Shown here: positions 8,060 to 15,414 of the stretch, piece after piece
Layout: each line of letters opens with the position of its first letter
How positions within the stretch are numbered: position 1 is the stretch's first letter
Source of the DNA: an uncultured Roseiflexaceae bacterium
Lineage (GTDB): Bacteria > Chloroflexota > Chloroflexia > Chloroflexales > Roseiflexaceae
DNA length: 23,089 nt
Direction: 5' to 3'
Assembly (NCBI GenBank): GCA_937988885.1
Contig: CALKHR010000011.1
Location: 1 to 23,089 of the forward strand
The notes under the pieces: model-generated
Told to the model about the DNA's origin: nothing
Databases searched by the model: none
The model's input: only the letters and a program-made list of their open reading frames with translations
Translations under genes and position numbers: made by a program

Positions 8060-9010
8060 ATGCGTATGCCAGAACATCAAGAAGTGTGCTGTATTTGCGG
8101 CCAACCAGTCGAGCCGCCATACAACCAGGTCGGCCACCGAGTCTATTGCGATGCGCACTTCGCTGCGTTAAATAAATCGCACAGTGGCTTTTGGTTGGCA
8201 GGGCTGATCCAGATCATTGGGGTGGGTGTCGTCAGTGCGTTGATTGCGTTTTTGGCGCGCTTCCTGCCGCCGCTCAGCGGCGCATCTCTCATCGTTGTGG
8301 GTTTGGTGCTCGCACTGTTGCCCACTGTGGTTTGGCTGATCTTCTTCTATCGTCAAGATCGCCTCGAACCCGAGCCGAAGGCGCAGATCGCGCAAGTCTT
8401 TCTGATCGCCCTGCTCCTCACCGATGTATTCGGCGTGCGCATGGTCAACGATTGGATGCGCCTCTCCGAATGGTCCACATTCGATTGGACAACCTCGTTG
8501 CTCGCATCGGTGTTGGTGATCGGCTTCACCTACCAGGCGATCACCTACTTTGCGGTGCGCACCACCGTCTACACCACGCCCGAGTTCGATGAGCGGATGG
8601 ACGGCATCGTCTACGGCACGGTTGCGGGCCTCGGCATCGCCACGCTGCTCAACCTGCGCTACATTCTCGATAATGGTGGCGTCGCACTAGCACCCGGCAT
8701 CATTCGCATCACCACCACCACACTCGCGCTTGCCTCGTTCAGCGGCTTATTCGGCTATTTTATGGCCCAAGCCAAGTTCGAGCATAAGCCCGTGTGGTGG
8801 ATTCCGTTCGGCATGGCGGTGGCCGCGATTCTGCACGGCCTCTTTAGTTGGCTGATCAACGAAGTGAGCGCGGCGGGCCTGGTTGTCAATCCCTGGCGCT
8901 CGCTCGGCCTCGGCTTGGTTGTCGCCTTGGCAGTGTTTGGCCTCTTGGTGATGCTGATGGGCCGCGTGACGGCGATCACACTGCGCAGTTCGAGAGGTGA
9001 ACAGAGGTAA
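8060..9010 (+). CDS. PrsW-like membrane protein with N-terminal zinc finger; catalytic glutamates lost
   Basis: This protein has 316 residues. Residues 8-35 hold a treble-clef-like Cys/His cluster (C10, C13, C30, H33), then come about eight membrane helices. The family signature of PrsW (intramembrane glutamic protease) is clear in FFYRQDRLEPEPK (95-107), TPEFDERMDGIVYG (173-186), NLRYIL (198-203) and LHGLFSW (258-264). In active PrsW a Glu-Glu-x-x-Lys motif precedes PEFDE. Here the aligned residues are Tyr158, Gln159 and Thr162. The Glu of the ENxxY motif is Leu197, and one expected histidine is Ser or Phe near 226. Only His259 remains, so it is probably a pseudoprotease that binds rather than cuts. 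The ATG at 8060 has AGGA upstream; a TTG at 8048 and an ATG at 8066 are alternatives. Its stop is 2 bases before the next gene, indicating an operon. Confidence 0.8.
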   Translation: MRMPEHQEVCCICGQPVEPPYNQVGHRVYCDAHFAALNKSHSGFWLAGLIQIIGVGVVSALIAFLARFLPPLSGASLIVVGLVLALLPTVVWLIFFYRQDRLEPEPKAQIAQVFLIALLLTDVFGVRMVNDWMRLSEWSTFDWTTSLLASVLVIGFTYQAITYFAVRTTVYTTPEFDERMDGIVYGTVAGLGIATLLNLRYILDNGGVALAPGIIRITTTTLALASFSGLFGYFMAQAKFEHKPVWWIPFGMAVAAILHGLFSWLINEVSAAGLVVNPWRSLGLGLVVALAVFGLLVMLMGRVTAITLRSSRGEQR

Positions 9011-9012
9011 GT

Positions 9013-9621
9013 ATGCAAAAGAATATGCCCCAAACAACCTTGCCCCTGCGGATGCTGCGCAAAGATCTCGGCGTCGTTCTGGTATTGTTGCTCGCCTTGG
9101 CGCTCGCACTGCTGATCCGCGCTCGTGTCGATGGGCGTAGCACCGAGTTCCAGACCGATCTCGCGCCGATCCGCCTCTCGTACCCTGCGACTTGGAGCCC
9201 CGCGTCCTCGTTGCAGGATGTGCTGCTCAAGGTCGAGAATCCGTACACCGATTCGACCTATAAGACGACTATGACGATCGAGAGCCGCGACCTTGATCCG
9301 GCTGCTTTGCCATCGTTGCAAGAACTGGTTGACCGACGTATCGAGCAGCGCAGCGAACTGGTTGGGTACCACCTGCTCTCCGCAAACCCAACCCAAGTCG
9401 ATCAAGCCGAGGCCAACGCCATCGAATACGCGTACATCATCCAGCCGATCGATGAGCCGCGCCGTGCCTCGCTCCCTGTGGTGGTGCAGGCCCGCGAATA
9501 TGTGATCGTCGCTGGCGACATCAGTTACTACATCACGCTCTCCGCTCCTGCCGATGAATTCGACGAAGTGAGCGCAACGTTTGATCGGATCATTAACTCG
9601 GTGCGTTTGCGGTCGAGTTAA
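9013..9621 (+). CDS. Membrane-anchored extracytoplasmic protein, PsbP-like fold
   Basis: This gene encodes 202 residues. One N-terminal helix (about residues 19-37, VVLVLLLALALALLI) is preceded by basic residues, so the rest of the chain should face outside. The outer part (about 45-202) begins with LAPIRLSYPATWSP and ends with a segment like SYYITLSAPADEFDEVSATF and INSVRL. This layout is typical of PsbP-like or DUF1795-like domains of bacterial lipoproteins and anchored proteins, which have no enzymatic motif. It starts 2 bases after the PrsW-like stop with a GAGG ribosome site that lies in the end of that gene, so the two are co-translated. A role as partner of the preceding membrane protein is inferred from this tight coupling only. 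Fold assignment is moderate and function is unknown. Confidence 0.7.
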   Translation: MQKNMPQTTLPLRMLRKDLGVVLVLLLALALALLIRARVDGRSTEFQTDLAPIRLSYPATWSPASSLQDVLLKVENPYTDSTYKTTMTIESRDLDPAALPSLQELVDRRIEQRSELVGYHLLSANPTQVDQAEANAIEYAYIIQPIDEPRRASLPVVVQAREYVIVAGDISYYITLSAPADEFDEVSATFDRIINSVRLRSS

Positions 9622-9655
9622 CGCATAATGCAACTCACAGCCAAAAGGTGAAACG

Positions 9656-10180
9656 ATGAGTGAGTCAGAACAACCGCAACCTACGCCACAGTCCGGCGAC
9701 GAGACGTTGGGCAAACTCGATTCTTCGTCGGCGAGTGGGAGCGTGGGACTGCGCCGCAGCCTCCCTCCACCACCACCCGTGCCTGTTGCGCCGCTGCCGC
9801 GTGGCGCGTGGTTGCGCCTCGAAGTGAGTGGCGGCCTGGTGTTTCGCTCCACCATCGCAACACTGTTCAACGATGGTCGCCTCACCTACCGACAAAGCGC
9901 TTGGCCAGGCAATGGCGAGTTGCTGCTTGTGCGCAGACTCACCGACGAGCAACTGAGCGATTGTCGCGCAACTGTTGAGCAGATCGATCTCGCCGAACTG
10001 GCACAACACGAAGCCCGCCCCGCAGGCGGCGATCGCCTCAACTACGCGCTCACCGTGCGGTACAATCGCAAAACCTACAATGTCGAGGCGCTCCAAGGTG
10101 CATTGCCCGAAGCGCTCGCCACCATCGTACGGAAAGTTGGCGAAATGGTGCGCGTGGCCGCCGACGAGACCGACGTATGA
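9656..10180 (+). CDS. Small protein resembling emfourin-type M4 protease inhibitors
   Basis: This gene encodes 174 residues and starts after AAAGGTGA. Residues 1-48 are polar and Pro-rich with a run of five prolines, with no signal peptide. Residues 50-166 look like a compact alpha/beta domain: LRLEVSGGLVFRSTI, then an acidic helix LTDEQLSDCRATVEQIDLAEL, then GGDRLNYALTVRYNRKTYNV and a final helix EALATIVRKVGEM. This order, with the Gly-Gly early and a D-x-x-x-Y-x-L-T-V strand late, resembles emfourins, small proteins often encoded beside thermolysin-like proteases and shown in Serratia to inhibit protealysin. The gene is three places downstream of an M4 protease in the same run, which supports the idea. 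The similarity is recalled, not computed, so the inhibitor role is a hypothesis. Confidence 0.5.
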   Translation: MSESEQPQPTPQSGDETLGKLDSSSASGSVGLRRSLPPPPPVPVAPLPRGAWLRLEVSGGLVFRSTIATLFNDGRLTYRQSAWPGNGELLLVRRLTDEQLSDCRATVEQIDLAELAQHEARPAGGDRLNYALTVRYNRKTYNVEALQGALPEALATIVRKVGEMVRVAADETDV

Positions 10181-10221
10181 TCGCTGCACCATCTCCCTAA
10201 TCAACCCAGAGGAGCTACTGC

Positions 10222-11490
10222 ATGCCCATCCCAACCGATGTGGCCTATGCACACGAACAAGACCGCCACGATCCGTTGGCGGCTTTTCGTGATGCATTTG
10301 TGATCACCGATCCAGACATCATCTACCTCGATGGCAACTCGCTCGGACGCCTGCCCAAGCTTGCCGCAACCCGCATGCGCGAAGCGGTGGAGCAGCAGTG
10401 GGGCCAGCGCCTCATTCGCGGCTGGCGCGAGGGGTGGTTCGAAGCGCCGCAACGCATCGGCGCGAAGATCGCACAGTTGATCGGCGCGCAGCCCGATGAG
10501 GTGATCGTCTGCGATTCGACCTCCGTCAACCTGTTCAAGCTTGTGAGCGCTGCGCTGCAAGCCCGTGCGGGCCGCACCAAGGTTGTGAGCGACGATCTCA
10601 ACTTCCCATCGGACCTGTATATCCTCCAGGGCGCGCTGCAACAGGCCAACGCGGGCCATCACCTCCACATTATGCGCTCGCCCGACGGCCTCTCCATCGA
10701 CGATGCGCAGATCGACGCCGCGATCACCGACGACACCGCGCTTGTAGCGCTCACGCACACCAGTTTCAAGAGCGGTTGGCTCTACGATATGCGCGCCGTC
10801 ACCGAGCGGGCGCACCAAGCGGGCGCGCTGATGCTCTGGGACCTCTGCCATTCGGTTGGTGCCGTGCCGCTATCGCTCAACGACGCCAATGTCGATCTGG
10901 CGGTCGGCTGCACGTACAAATACCTGAACGGCGGCCCCGGCGCGCCAGCCTTCCTCTATGTTCGGCGCGACCTGCAGGAGCAGTTGCTCAGCCCGATCTG
11001 GGGTTGGTTCGGCCAACAGAACCAGTTCGACTTCGATCTCACCTACCGTGCGGGCGCTGGCATCCAACGCTTCCTGGCTGGAACGCCCCCCATCCTGGCG
11101 CTGACGGCTGTGGAGGCGGGTGTGGATGTGATGCTCGCAGCGGGAATGGAAGCACTGCGCCAGAAATCCATCCAGCAGACCGAATATCTCATTGGGCTGT
11201 GGGAGGAATGGCTTGCGCCGCTCGGCGTCACCCTCAACTCGCCCCGCGACGCCTCCCGACGCGGTTCGCATGTCTCGCTCGGCCACCCCGAGGGTTGGCG
11301 CATCAACCTCGCGCTGATCGAGCAGATGAACGTTGTCCCCGACTTCCGCGCGCCCGACAACATTCGGCTCGGCATCGCCCCGATTTACACCTCCTACGCC
11401 GAGATCCACGAGGCTATGCGCCGTATGCGCGAGGTAATCGTGCAACGCAGCTACAAACACTACTCCACCGAGCGCCACAATGTGACATAA
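10222..11490 (+). CDS. kynU: Kynureninase
   Basis: This 422-residue protein is a fold-type I PLP enzyme that cleaves kynurenine to anthranilate and alanine (or 3-hydroxykynurenine to 3-hydroxyanthranilate). Diagnostic segments are YLDGNSLGRLP near the N-terminus, WDLCHSVGAVP with Asp207 for the pyridine nitrogen, and CTYKYLNGGPG with Lys233 as the PLP Schiff-base lysine. FLAGTPPILAL and SHVSLGHPEGW follow, and the C-terminus DNIRLGIAPIYTSY is also typical. Length matches the family (about 415-465). An AGAGGAG ribosome site precedes the ATG. It lies 41 bases after the emfourin-like gene and ends at a bidirectional hairpin. No tryptophan dioxygenase or kynurenine formamidase is in the window, so the rest of the pathway must lie elsewhere or kynurenine is scavenged. 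The identification is secure. Confidence 0.95.
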   Translation: MPIPTDVAYAHEQDRHDPLAAFRDAFVITDPDIIYLDGNSLGRLPKLAATRMREAVEQQWGQRLIRGWREGWFEAPQRIGAKIAQLIGAQPDEVIVCDSTSVNLFKLVSAALQARAGRTKVVSDDLNFPSDLYILQGALQQANAGHHLHIMRSPDGLSIDDAQIDAAITDDTALVALTHTSFKSGWLYDMRAVTERAHQAGALMLWDLCHSVGAVPLSLNDANVDLAVGCTYKYLNGGPGAPAFLYVRRDLQEQLLSPIWGWFGQQNQFDFDLTYRAGAGIQRFLAGTPPILALTAVEAGVDVMLAAGMEALRQKSIQQTEYLIGLWEEWLAPLGVTLNSPRDASRRGSHVSLGHPEGWRINLALIEQMNVVPDFRAPDNIRLGIAPIYTSYAEIHEAMRRMREVIVQRSYKHYSTERHNVT

Positions 11491-11496
11491 CGATAA

Positions 11497-11524
11497 ACGC
11501 GGTGCTGTTCACCCAGCACCGCGT
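11497..11524. terminator. Bidirectional hairpin between kynU and the MFS gene
   Basis: A perfect 11-base stem (ACGCGGTGCTG at 11497-11507, complement at 11514-11524) has a 6-base loop and starts 7 bases after the kynU stop. On the minus strand it is followed by TTTATCG, so it can also serve the convergent MFS gene. A second small hairpin (GACAAT/ATTGTC, 11538-11553) lies nearer the MFS stop. Confidence 0.75.
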
Positions 11525-11574
11525 CTCTGTATCTCGTGACAATTGTGATTGTCGTATCTGCGCCATGCGTCGGG

Positions 11575-12801
11575 CTACGACGCCGATTCGCGCTCGGTGA
11601 GTTTGCGCATCTTCGCCTCGCTGGGCAGCAGCATCGCCAGACCAATCGTTGCGATCACCACGATCACCTGTGCCTCGAAGGCTGCCTGCATGCCGAATGC
11701 GTCAGCGATGCGCCCCGTGATCGGCACGCCGATCGCGCCAGTGATGAAGCCAAGGCCCAGCACAATGCCCGAGGCCACGCCAGCGCTTCCCGCCATCAAC
11801 TGCTGCGCCATCACCAGCATCAGCGGCCCGGTCGAAGCAGCGCTCAGGCCAATCAGGGCGCCACTGACGAATGCGAGCGGTCCTGGGAAGCGAGTGAACA
11901 GCAAGATCGCCGGGATCGTCAGGAACAGCGTTCCGATGATCACCGAGCGGCGACCGTAGCGATCCGCCAGCGACCCGCAGCCGATCGTGCCAGCCGCGCT
12001 CGCCAGCACCACAGTGGTCGCCAACGGCCCGTAGAAGGTGGGCGCATAGCCCATCGACGCATACCACGTGGGAATGTACGTTTCGAGGCTGATCACCGTC
12101 CAGTTGCGCGACATCATCACGCCAGTGATCGCGGCTAGCGGCAGCAGCGGGATGGCGCCGCGCACCGCCTTCACCACTTTGTCGCCAACATCGGCAGCGG
12201 TGAGCGCCTTCGCGCGCAGCGAGCGGTTGCGCATATCGTACAGCAGCCAACCACCGATGATCGTGCCGGGGATCATCATAAACGCGGTGCCTGGCATCCC
12301 GAACAGGCTAAAGAGAATGGTGCCCAACATCGGGCCGAGTGCCACACCGAGTGTTCCACCAGTGACGTAGATCGACATAGCGACGTTGCGGAGGTTTGGC
12401 GGGATCACCGCACTCGCACTGAGCGCTCCGAGCGGATGATACGCGCCAGAACCTAGGCCCGCCAAGCCGATACTGAGCAGTACCAATGCAAACGTAGGCG
12501 CAAACCCCGAAAGTCCAAACATTGCGCCAGTCCATATCAGCGCAATGCCGATCAGATTCGTACCGTTACGGTCGGCGTACCAGCCAAACAGTGGCTGCGA
12601 AAGCGATGAAGCTCCGCTATACGCCAACGACACTAACCCTACAGTCGCGAGATCCAGTTGAAAACGGCTGATCAACAGTGGATAGAGAATGGCGAGCAAC
12701 CCTACATGACTATCGATGGTGAAATGGCCCATCATCAGCATGAGCAGTGGGCGATTGCGGAAGACCGCAAGCCATGAAGGTTGTGCAGCTTCGGAAACCA
12801 T
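11575..12801 (-). CDS. MFS transporter, fosmidomycin-resistance (Fsr) type
   Basis: This gene encodes 408 residues from the ATG at 12801, which follows AGAAGGG. The frame is open further upstream to 13002, but that part has no transporter features and covers the promoter region. Twelve hydrophobic segments are present. The N-terminal GHFTIDSHVGLLAILYPLL, the LSQPLFGWYADR loop between helices 2 and 3, GLGSGAYHPLGA and YVTGGTLGVALGP are the pattern of the Fsr subfamily of proton-coupled drug exporters. GSLADRYGRRSVI marks the second half. The substrate is not predictable; fosmidomycin resistance is only the family's founding example. It is divergent from the FAH-family gene, sharing about 300 bases of upstream sequence. 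Confidence 0.85.
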   Translation of the reverse strand: MVSEAAQPSWLAVFRNRPLLMLMMGHFTIDSHVGLLAILYPLLISRFQLDLATVGLVSLAYSGASSLSQPLFGWYADRNGTNLIGIALIWTGAMFGLSGFAPTFALVLLSIGLAGLGSGAYHPLGALSASAVIPPNLRNVAMSIYVTGGTLGVALGPMLGTILFSLFGMPGTAFMMIPGTIIGGWLLYDMRNRSLRAKALTAADVGDKVVKAVRGAIPLLPLAAITGVMMSRNWTVISLETYIPTWYASMGYAPTFYGPLATTVVLASAAGTIGCGSLADRYGRRSVIIGTLFLTIPAILLFTRFPGPLAFVSGALIGLSAASTGPLMLVMAQQLMAGSAGVASGIVLGLGFITGAIGVPITGRIADAFGMQAAFEAQVIVVIATIGLAMLLPSEAKMRKLTERESAS

Positions 12802-12867
12802 GGTGGCGACCCTTCTGTGCGGCGTTTTACTTGTCCTGATACGACAGTAACGTATGCAGAGAAGCGT

Positions 12868-12895
12868 ACCATACCACAGGTGTGAAAAAAGGCAA
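12868..12895 (-). promoter_or_regulatory. Candidate promoter of the MFS gene
   Basis: On the minus strand, TTGCCT (12895-12890) and TATGGT (12873-12868) are 16 bases apart. A TG one base before the -10 gives an extended -10. It sits about 70 bases before the MFS start codon. Confidence 0.4.
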
Positions 12896-12971
12896 GTTCC
12901 GCAGTACAATGCGCTGGAATGCTGCAACAATGTTACCACACTGGCCTGGTGCGAGCGTTGCCTGATAAGTG

Positions 12972-12980
12972 TGCTATACT
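12972..12980 (+). promoter_or_regulatory. Candidate extended -10 promoter of the FAH-family gene
   Basis: TGCTATACT forms an extended -10 (TATACT at 12975-12980) with no good -35, as expected for this class. The transcript would begin near 12987, leaving a leader of about 120 bases. The in-frame codons upstream of 13109 are therefore unlikely to be translated. Confidence 0.4.
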
Positions 12981-13108
12981 TGCGCGTATCCCGCACTATC
13001 AATCACGGCGCAACGGCTAGCGAACAAGCAAGGCAATGGGTGGCTTGGAAGAGCCGACAACGCCGTTCAGCACAAGGCGGTCCTCTGAACAACAGGGAGC
13101 AGCAAACG

Positions 13109-14005
13109 ATGTATCTGTGTCGATACCATCATCCCCAGCAGGGAACACGGTTAGGCGTGGTTACCGAAGGTAAGCTCTACGATGTGACTGCACGTTGGTC
13201 AACGTTGGCGGATTTTCTGCGTTGGTCGGGCGGAGTGGCGGATCTCGATGCCGCAATCGCCGAGCAGATCGCGGGTGCCGCACCCGTCTCCGATTTCGCA
13301 TCTGCCGATCGGGAGCCGGATGCTGCGCACATTCACGTGTTGCGCCCAACCGATGCGCAAGAGGTTTGGGCGGCAGGCGTCACCTACGAGCGCAGCCGTG
13401 TTGCGCGCGAGGAGGAATCGGCTGGCAGCGGTATCTACGAGCGTGTCTACGATGCGCCACGCCCGGAGATCTTCCTGAAGGCCACACCCAGCCGTGTCGT
13501 TGGCCCATACGAGGCGGTGGTTGTTCGTCGCGATGCGACATGGACGGTGCCCGAGCCGGAACTCGGCTTGGTGATCAACCCCGCGATGGAGTTGGTCGGC
13601 TTCACCGTCGGTAACGATATGAGCTCTCGCGATATCGAGGGCGAGAACCCGTTGTACTTGCCGCAGGCCAAGGTGTACGGTCGCTGTTGCGCGCTGGGCC
13701 CGCTGATCGCGTTGCGCGGGCAGGTCGGCAATGCCAATGATCTGACCATTCGCTTGGTGATCACGCGCAATGGGGCGGAATTATTCAGCGGCGAGGTGAA
13801 TACCAGCAAGATCGTGCGCTCGTACAGCGACCTGATCGAGTATCTCGGTCGCGACAATCTGTTCCCCGATGGTGTTGTCCTTCTCACTGGTACGGGCATC
13901 GTTCCGCCCGATGAAGTCTCCCTTGAAGAAGGCGACAGTGTGGCGATCTCCATTGACGGGATCGGCACATTGGTGAACCCAGTGGTGCGGGGCTTTCAAG
14001 CATAA
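13109..14005 (+). CDS. FAH-fold enzyme, probable 2-keto-3-deoxypentonate dehydratase
   Basis: This gene encodes 298 residues starting MYLCRYHHPQQGTRLGVV, with GGGAG upstream. The fumarylacetoacetate hydrolase fold occupies about residues 85-295. Metal ligands are Glu149 and Glu151 in VPEPELGLV and Asp170 in GNDMSSRD. The segment WAAGVTYERSRVAREEE, followed by PEIFLKATPSRVVGP and ENPLYLPQAKVYG, is characteristic of 2-keto-3-deoxy-arabinonate dehydratase (KdaD-like) proteins, which convert 2-keto-3-deoxypentonates to alpha-ketoglutarate semialdehyde. As I recall, the ligand spacing in Sulfolobus KdaD is the same. An oxidative pentose pathway would also need a sugar dehydrogenase, an aldonate dehydratase and a semialdehyde dehydrogenase, none of which is here. 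Family membership is secure and substrate moderate; acylpyruvate-type hydrolysis is the alternative. Confidence 0.8.
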   Translation: MYLCRYHHPQQGTRLGVVTEGKLYDVTARWSTLADFLRWSGGVADLDAAIAEQIAGAAPVSDFASADREPDAAHIHVLRPTDAQEVWAAGVTYERSRVAREEESAGSGIYERVYDAPRPEIFLKATPSRVVGPYEAVVVRRDATWTVPEPELGLVINPAMELVGFTVGNDMSSRDIEGENPLYLPQAKVYGRCCALGPLIALRGQVGNANDLTIRLVITRNGAELFSGEVNTSKIVRSYSDLIEYLGRDNLFPDGVVLLTGTGIVPPDEVSLEEGDSVAISIDGIGTLVNPVVRGFQA

Positions 14006-14074
14006 CGGTCTGTTCGGCGAACAAGCGGCTGCAGACGAAGCATCCCGCATTTGACAACCTATCTGCTGATGGTG

Positions 14075-14108
14075 CGCGGTTGATCGACAGGTATGTTGAT
14101 CAACCGCG
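14075..14108 (+). terminator. Hairpin terminator after the FAH-family gene
   Basis: Perfect 11-base arms (CGCGGTTGATC at 14075-14085, complement at 14098-14108) flank a 12-base loop, 70 bases past the stop codon. No T-run follows. Confidence 0.55.
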
Positions 14109-14166
14109 TACTATGCTTGCTCGCTGAATGGCTGTTTACCCTGTTGTAACGTCGAAGTTTATCTCT

Positions 14167-15414
14167 ATGCAATCACGTAAACTGCTCCCCACCATCCCCG
14201 GATTTAGCCTTCGGAAGACATTCACAGCGCTGCGGTATCGTAACTTCAATCTCTGGTTCCGTGGACAGATCGTTTCGATGATGGGCACTTGGATGCAGCA
14301 AACTGCCCAAGGCTTTTTAGTGTACGAGTTAACGAAATCGCCCGCGTACTTAGGCTATGTCGGCTTTGCTGCCGGCCTTCCGGTGTGGATGTTCACGCTT
14401 TACGGCGGGCTGGTGGCTGATCAGGTCCCGAAGCGCAAACTGATGCAAGTGACGCAGACCGTGATGATGGTGTTGGCATTTATCCTGGCTGGTTTGGTGT
14501 TCTCTGGCCTGATTCAGGCGTGGCATATCATTGTGTTAGCGTTCCTGCTCGGCATTGCGAACGCCTTCGATACTCCGGCGCGTATGTCGATCGTGAGTGA
14601 GATGGTGGACCGCGAAGATTTAAACAACGCGGTCGCCTTGAACGGCACGCTCTTTAATGCGGGCAGCGCGATTGGCCCTGCGGCGGCGGGTTTGGCCTAT
14701 GCCCTGGTTGGCCCAGGCTGGTGTTTTATGATCAATGGCGTCTCGTTCATCGGCGTGATTATTGCGTTGCGCAAGATGGACATGCCAGGCTATATCGCCA
14801 AGCCTATCGGCAGCATCCGCAGCCAGTTGGCGGAGGGGATTCGCTATATCGCGGGGCATAAGACGATTCTGACCATGATGCTGCTGGCGTCGGTGACATC
14901 GTTGTTCGGTGTGTCGATCACCACCCTGTTTCCGGCTTGGGCGGTGAACATTTTGGGCGGCGATTCGACGACCAACGGCTTGCTGCAATCGGCCCGTGGC
15001 ATGGGTGCGCTAAGTAGTGTATTATTTATCGCTTCGTTGGGGCGTTTCGACTTCCGTGGCAAACTGCTGACGATCGGATCGTTTGTGTTTCCGCTGACGA
15101 TGCTCCTGTTTAGCTTTGCGACATCGCTGCCGATCGCGATGATTCTGTTGTATATCGGCGGTTTGGCCAACATTCTGATAATGAATCTTTCGAATTCGTT
15201 GGTACAATCGCTCGCACCCGATACGCTGCGGGGCCGCGTGATGGCGATCTATAGCCTGAACTTCTTTGGCCTTGCGCCGCTCGGTGCGTTGTGGGTCGGC
15301 TCGCTTGCTGAGTATACCAACGAGCCTCTTGCTGCGATCATTGGTGCTGTGATCTCGCTGTGCGTCGCATCGGGGCTGTGGCTATTCGCTCCATGGGTGA
15401 GGAAATTGACATGA
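14167..15414 (+). CDS. MFS exporter, EntS-like (MFS_3 family)
   Basis: This gene encodes 415 residues from the chosen ATG. The N-terminus FTALRYRNFNLWFRGQIVSM leads into twelve hydrophobic helices. GTWMQQTAQGFLVYELTKSP, ANAFDTPARMSIVSEMVDRE and NNAVALNGTLFNAGSAIGPA are the hallmark run of MFS_3 transporters, which include the enterobactin exporter EntS. The substrate is unknown and no siderophore gene is near. The start is uncertain: 14167 has GAAG about 9 bases upstream, and the in-frame ATG at 14128 would add 13 residues with no ribosome site. The stop codon overlaps the rsmI start (ATGA), so the two genes are translationally coupled. Confidence 0.85.
   Translation: MQSRKLLPTIPGFSLRKTFTALRYRNFNLWFRGQIVSMMGTWMQQTAQGFLVYELTKSPAYLGYVGFAAGLPVWMFTLYGGLVADQVPKRKLMQVTQTVMMVLAFILAGLVFSGLIQAWHIIVLAFLLGIANAFDTPARMSIVSEMVDREDLNNAVALNGTLFNAGSAIGPAAAGLAYALVGPGWCFMINGVSFIGVIIALRKMDMPGYIAKPIGSIRSQLAEGIRYIAGHKTILTMMLLASVTSLFGVSITTLFPAWAVNILGGDSTTNGLLQSARGMGALSSVLFIASLGRFDFRGKLLTIGSFVFPLTMLLFSFATSLPIAMILLYIGGLANILIMNLSNSLVQSLAPDTLRGRVMAIYSLNFFGLAPLGALWVGSLAEYTNEPLAAIIGAVISLCVASGLWLFAPWVRKLT

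Noticed and set aside
10025..10037. Occurrences of GCGATCGC (for example near 10028, 17255 and 19805) as a possible HIP1-like repeat
   Set aside because: They are few, inside coding sequence, and explained by frequent GCG, ATC and CGC codons.
12802..13002. N-terminal extension of the Fsr-type transporter
   Set aside because: The extra 67 residues are polar and Cys/His/Arg-rich, and the span contains probable promoters for both divergent genes.
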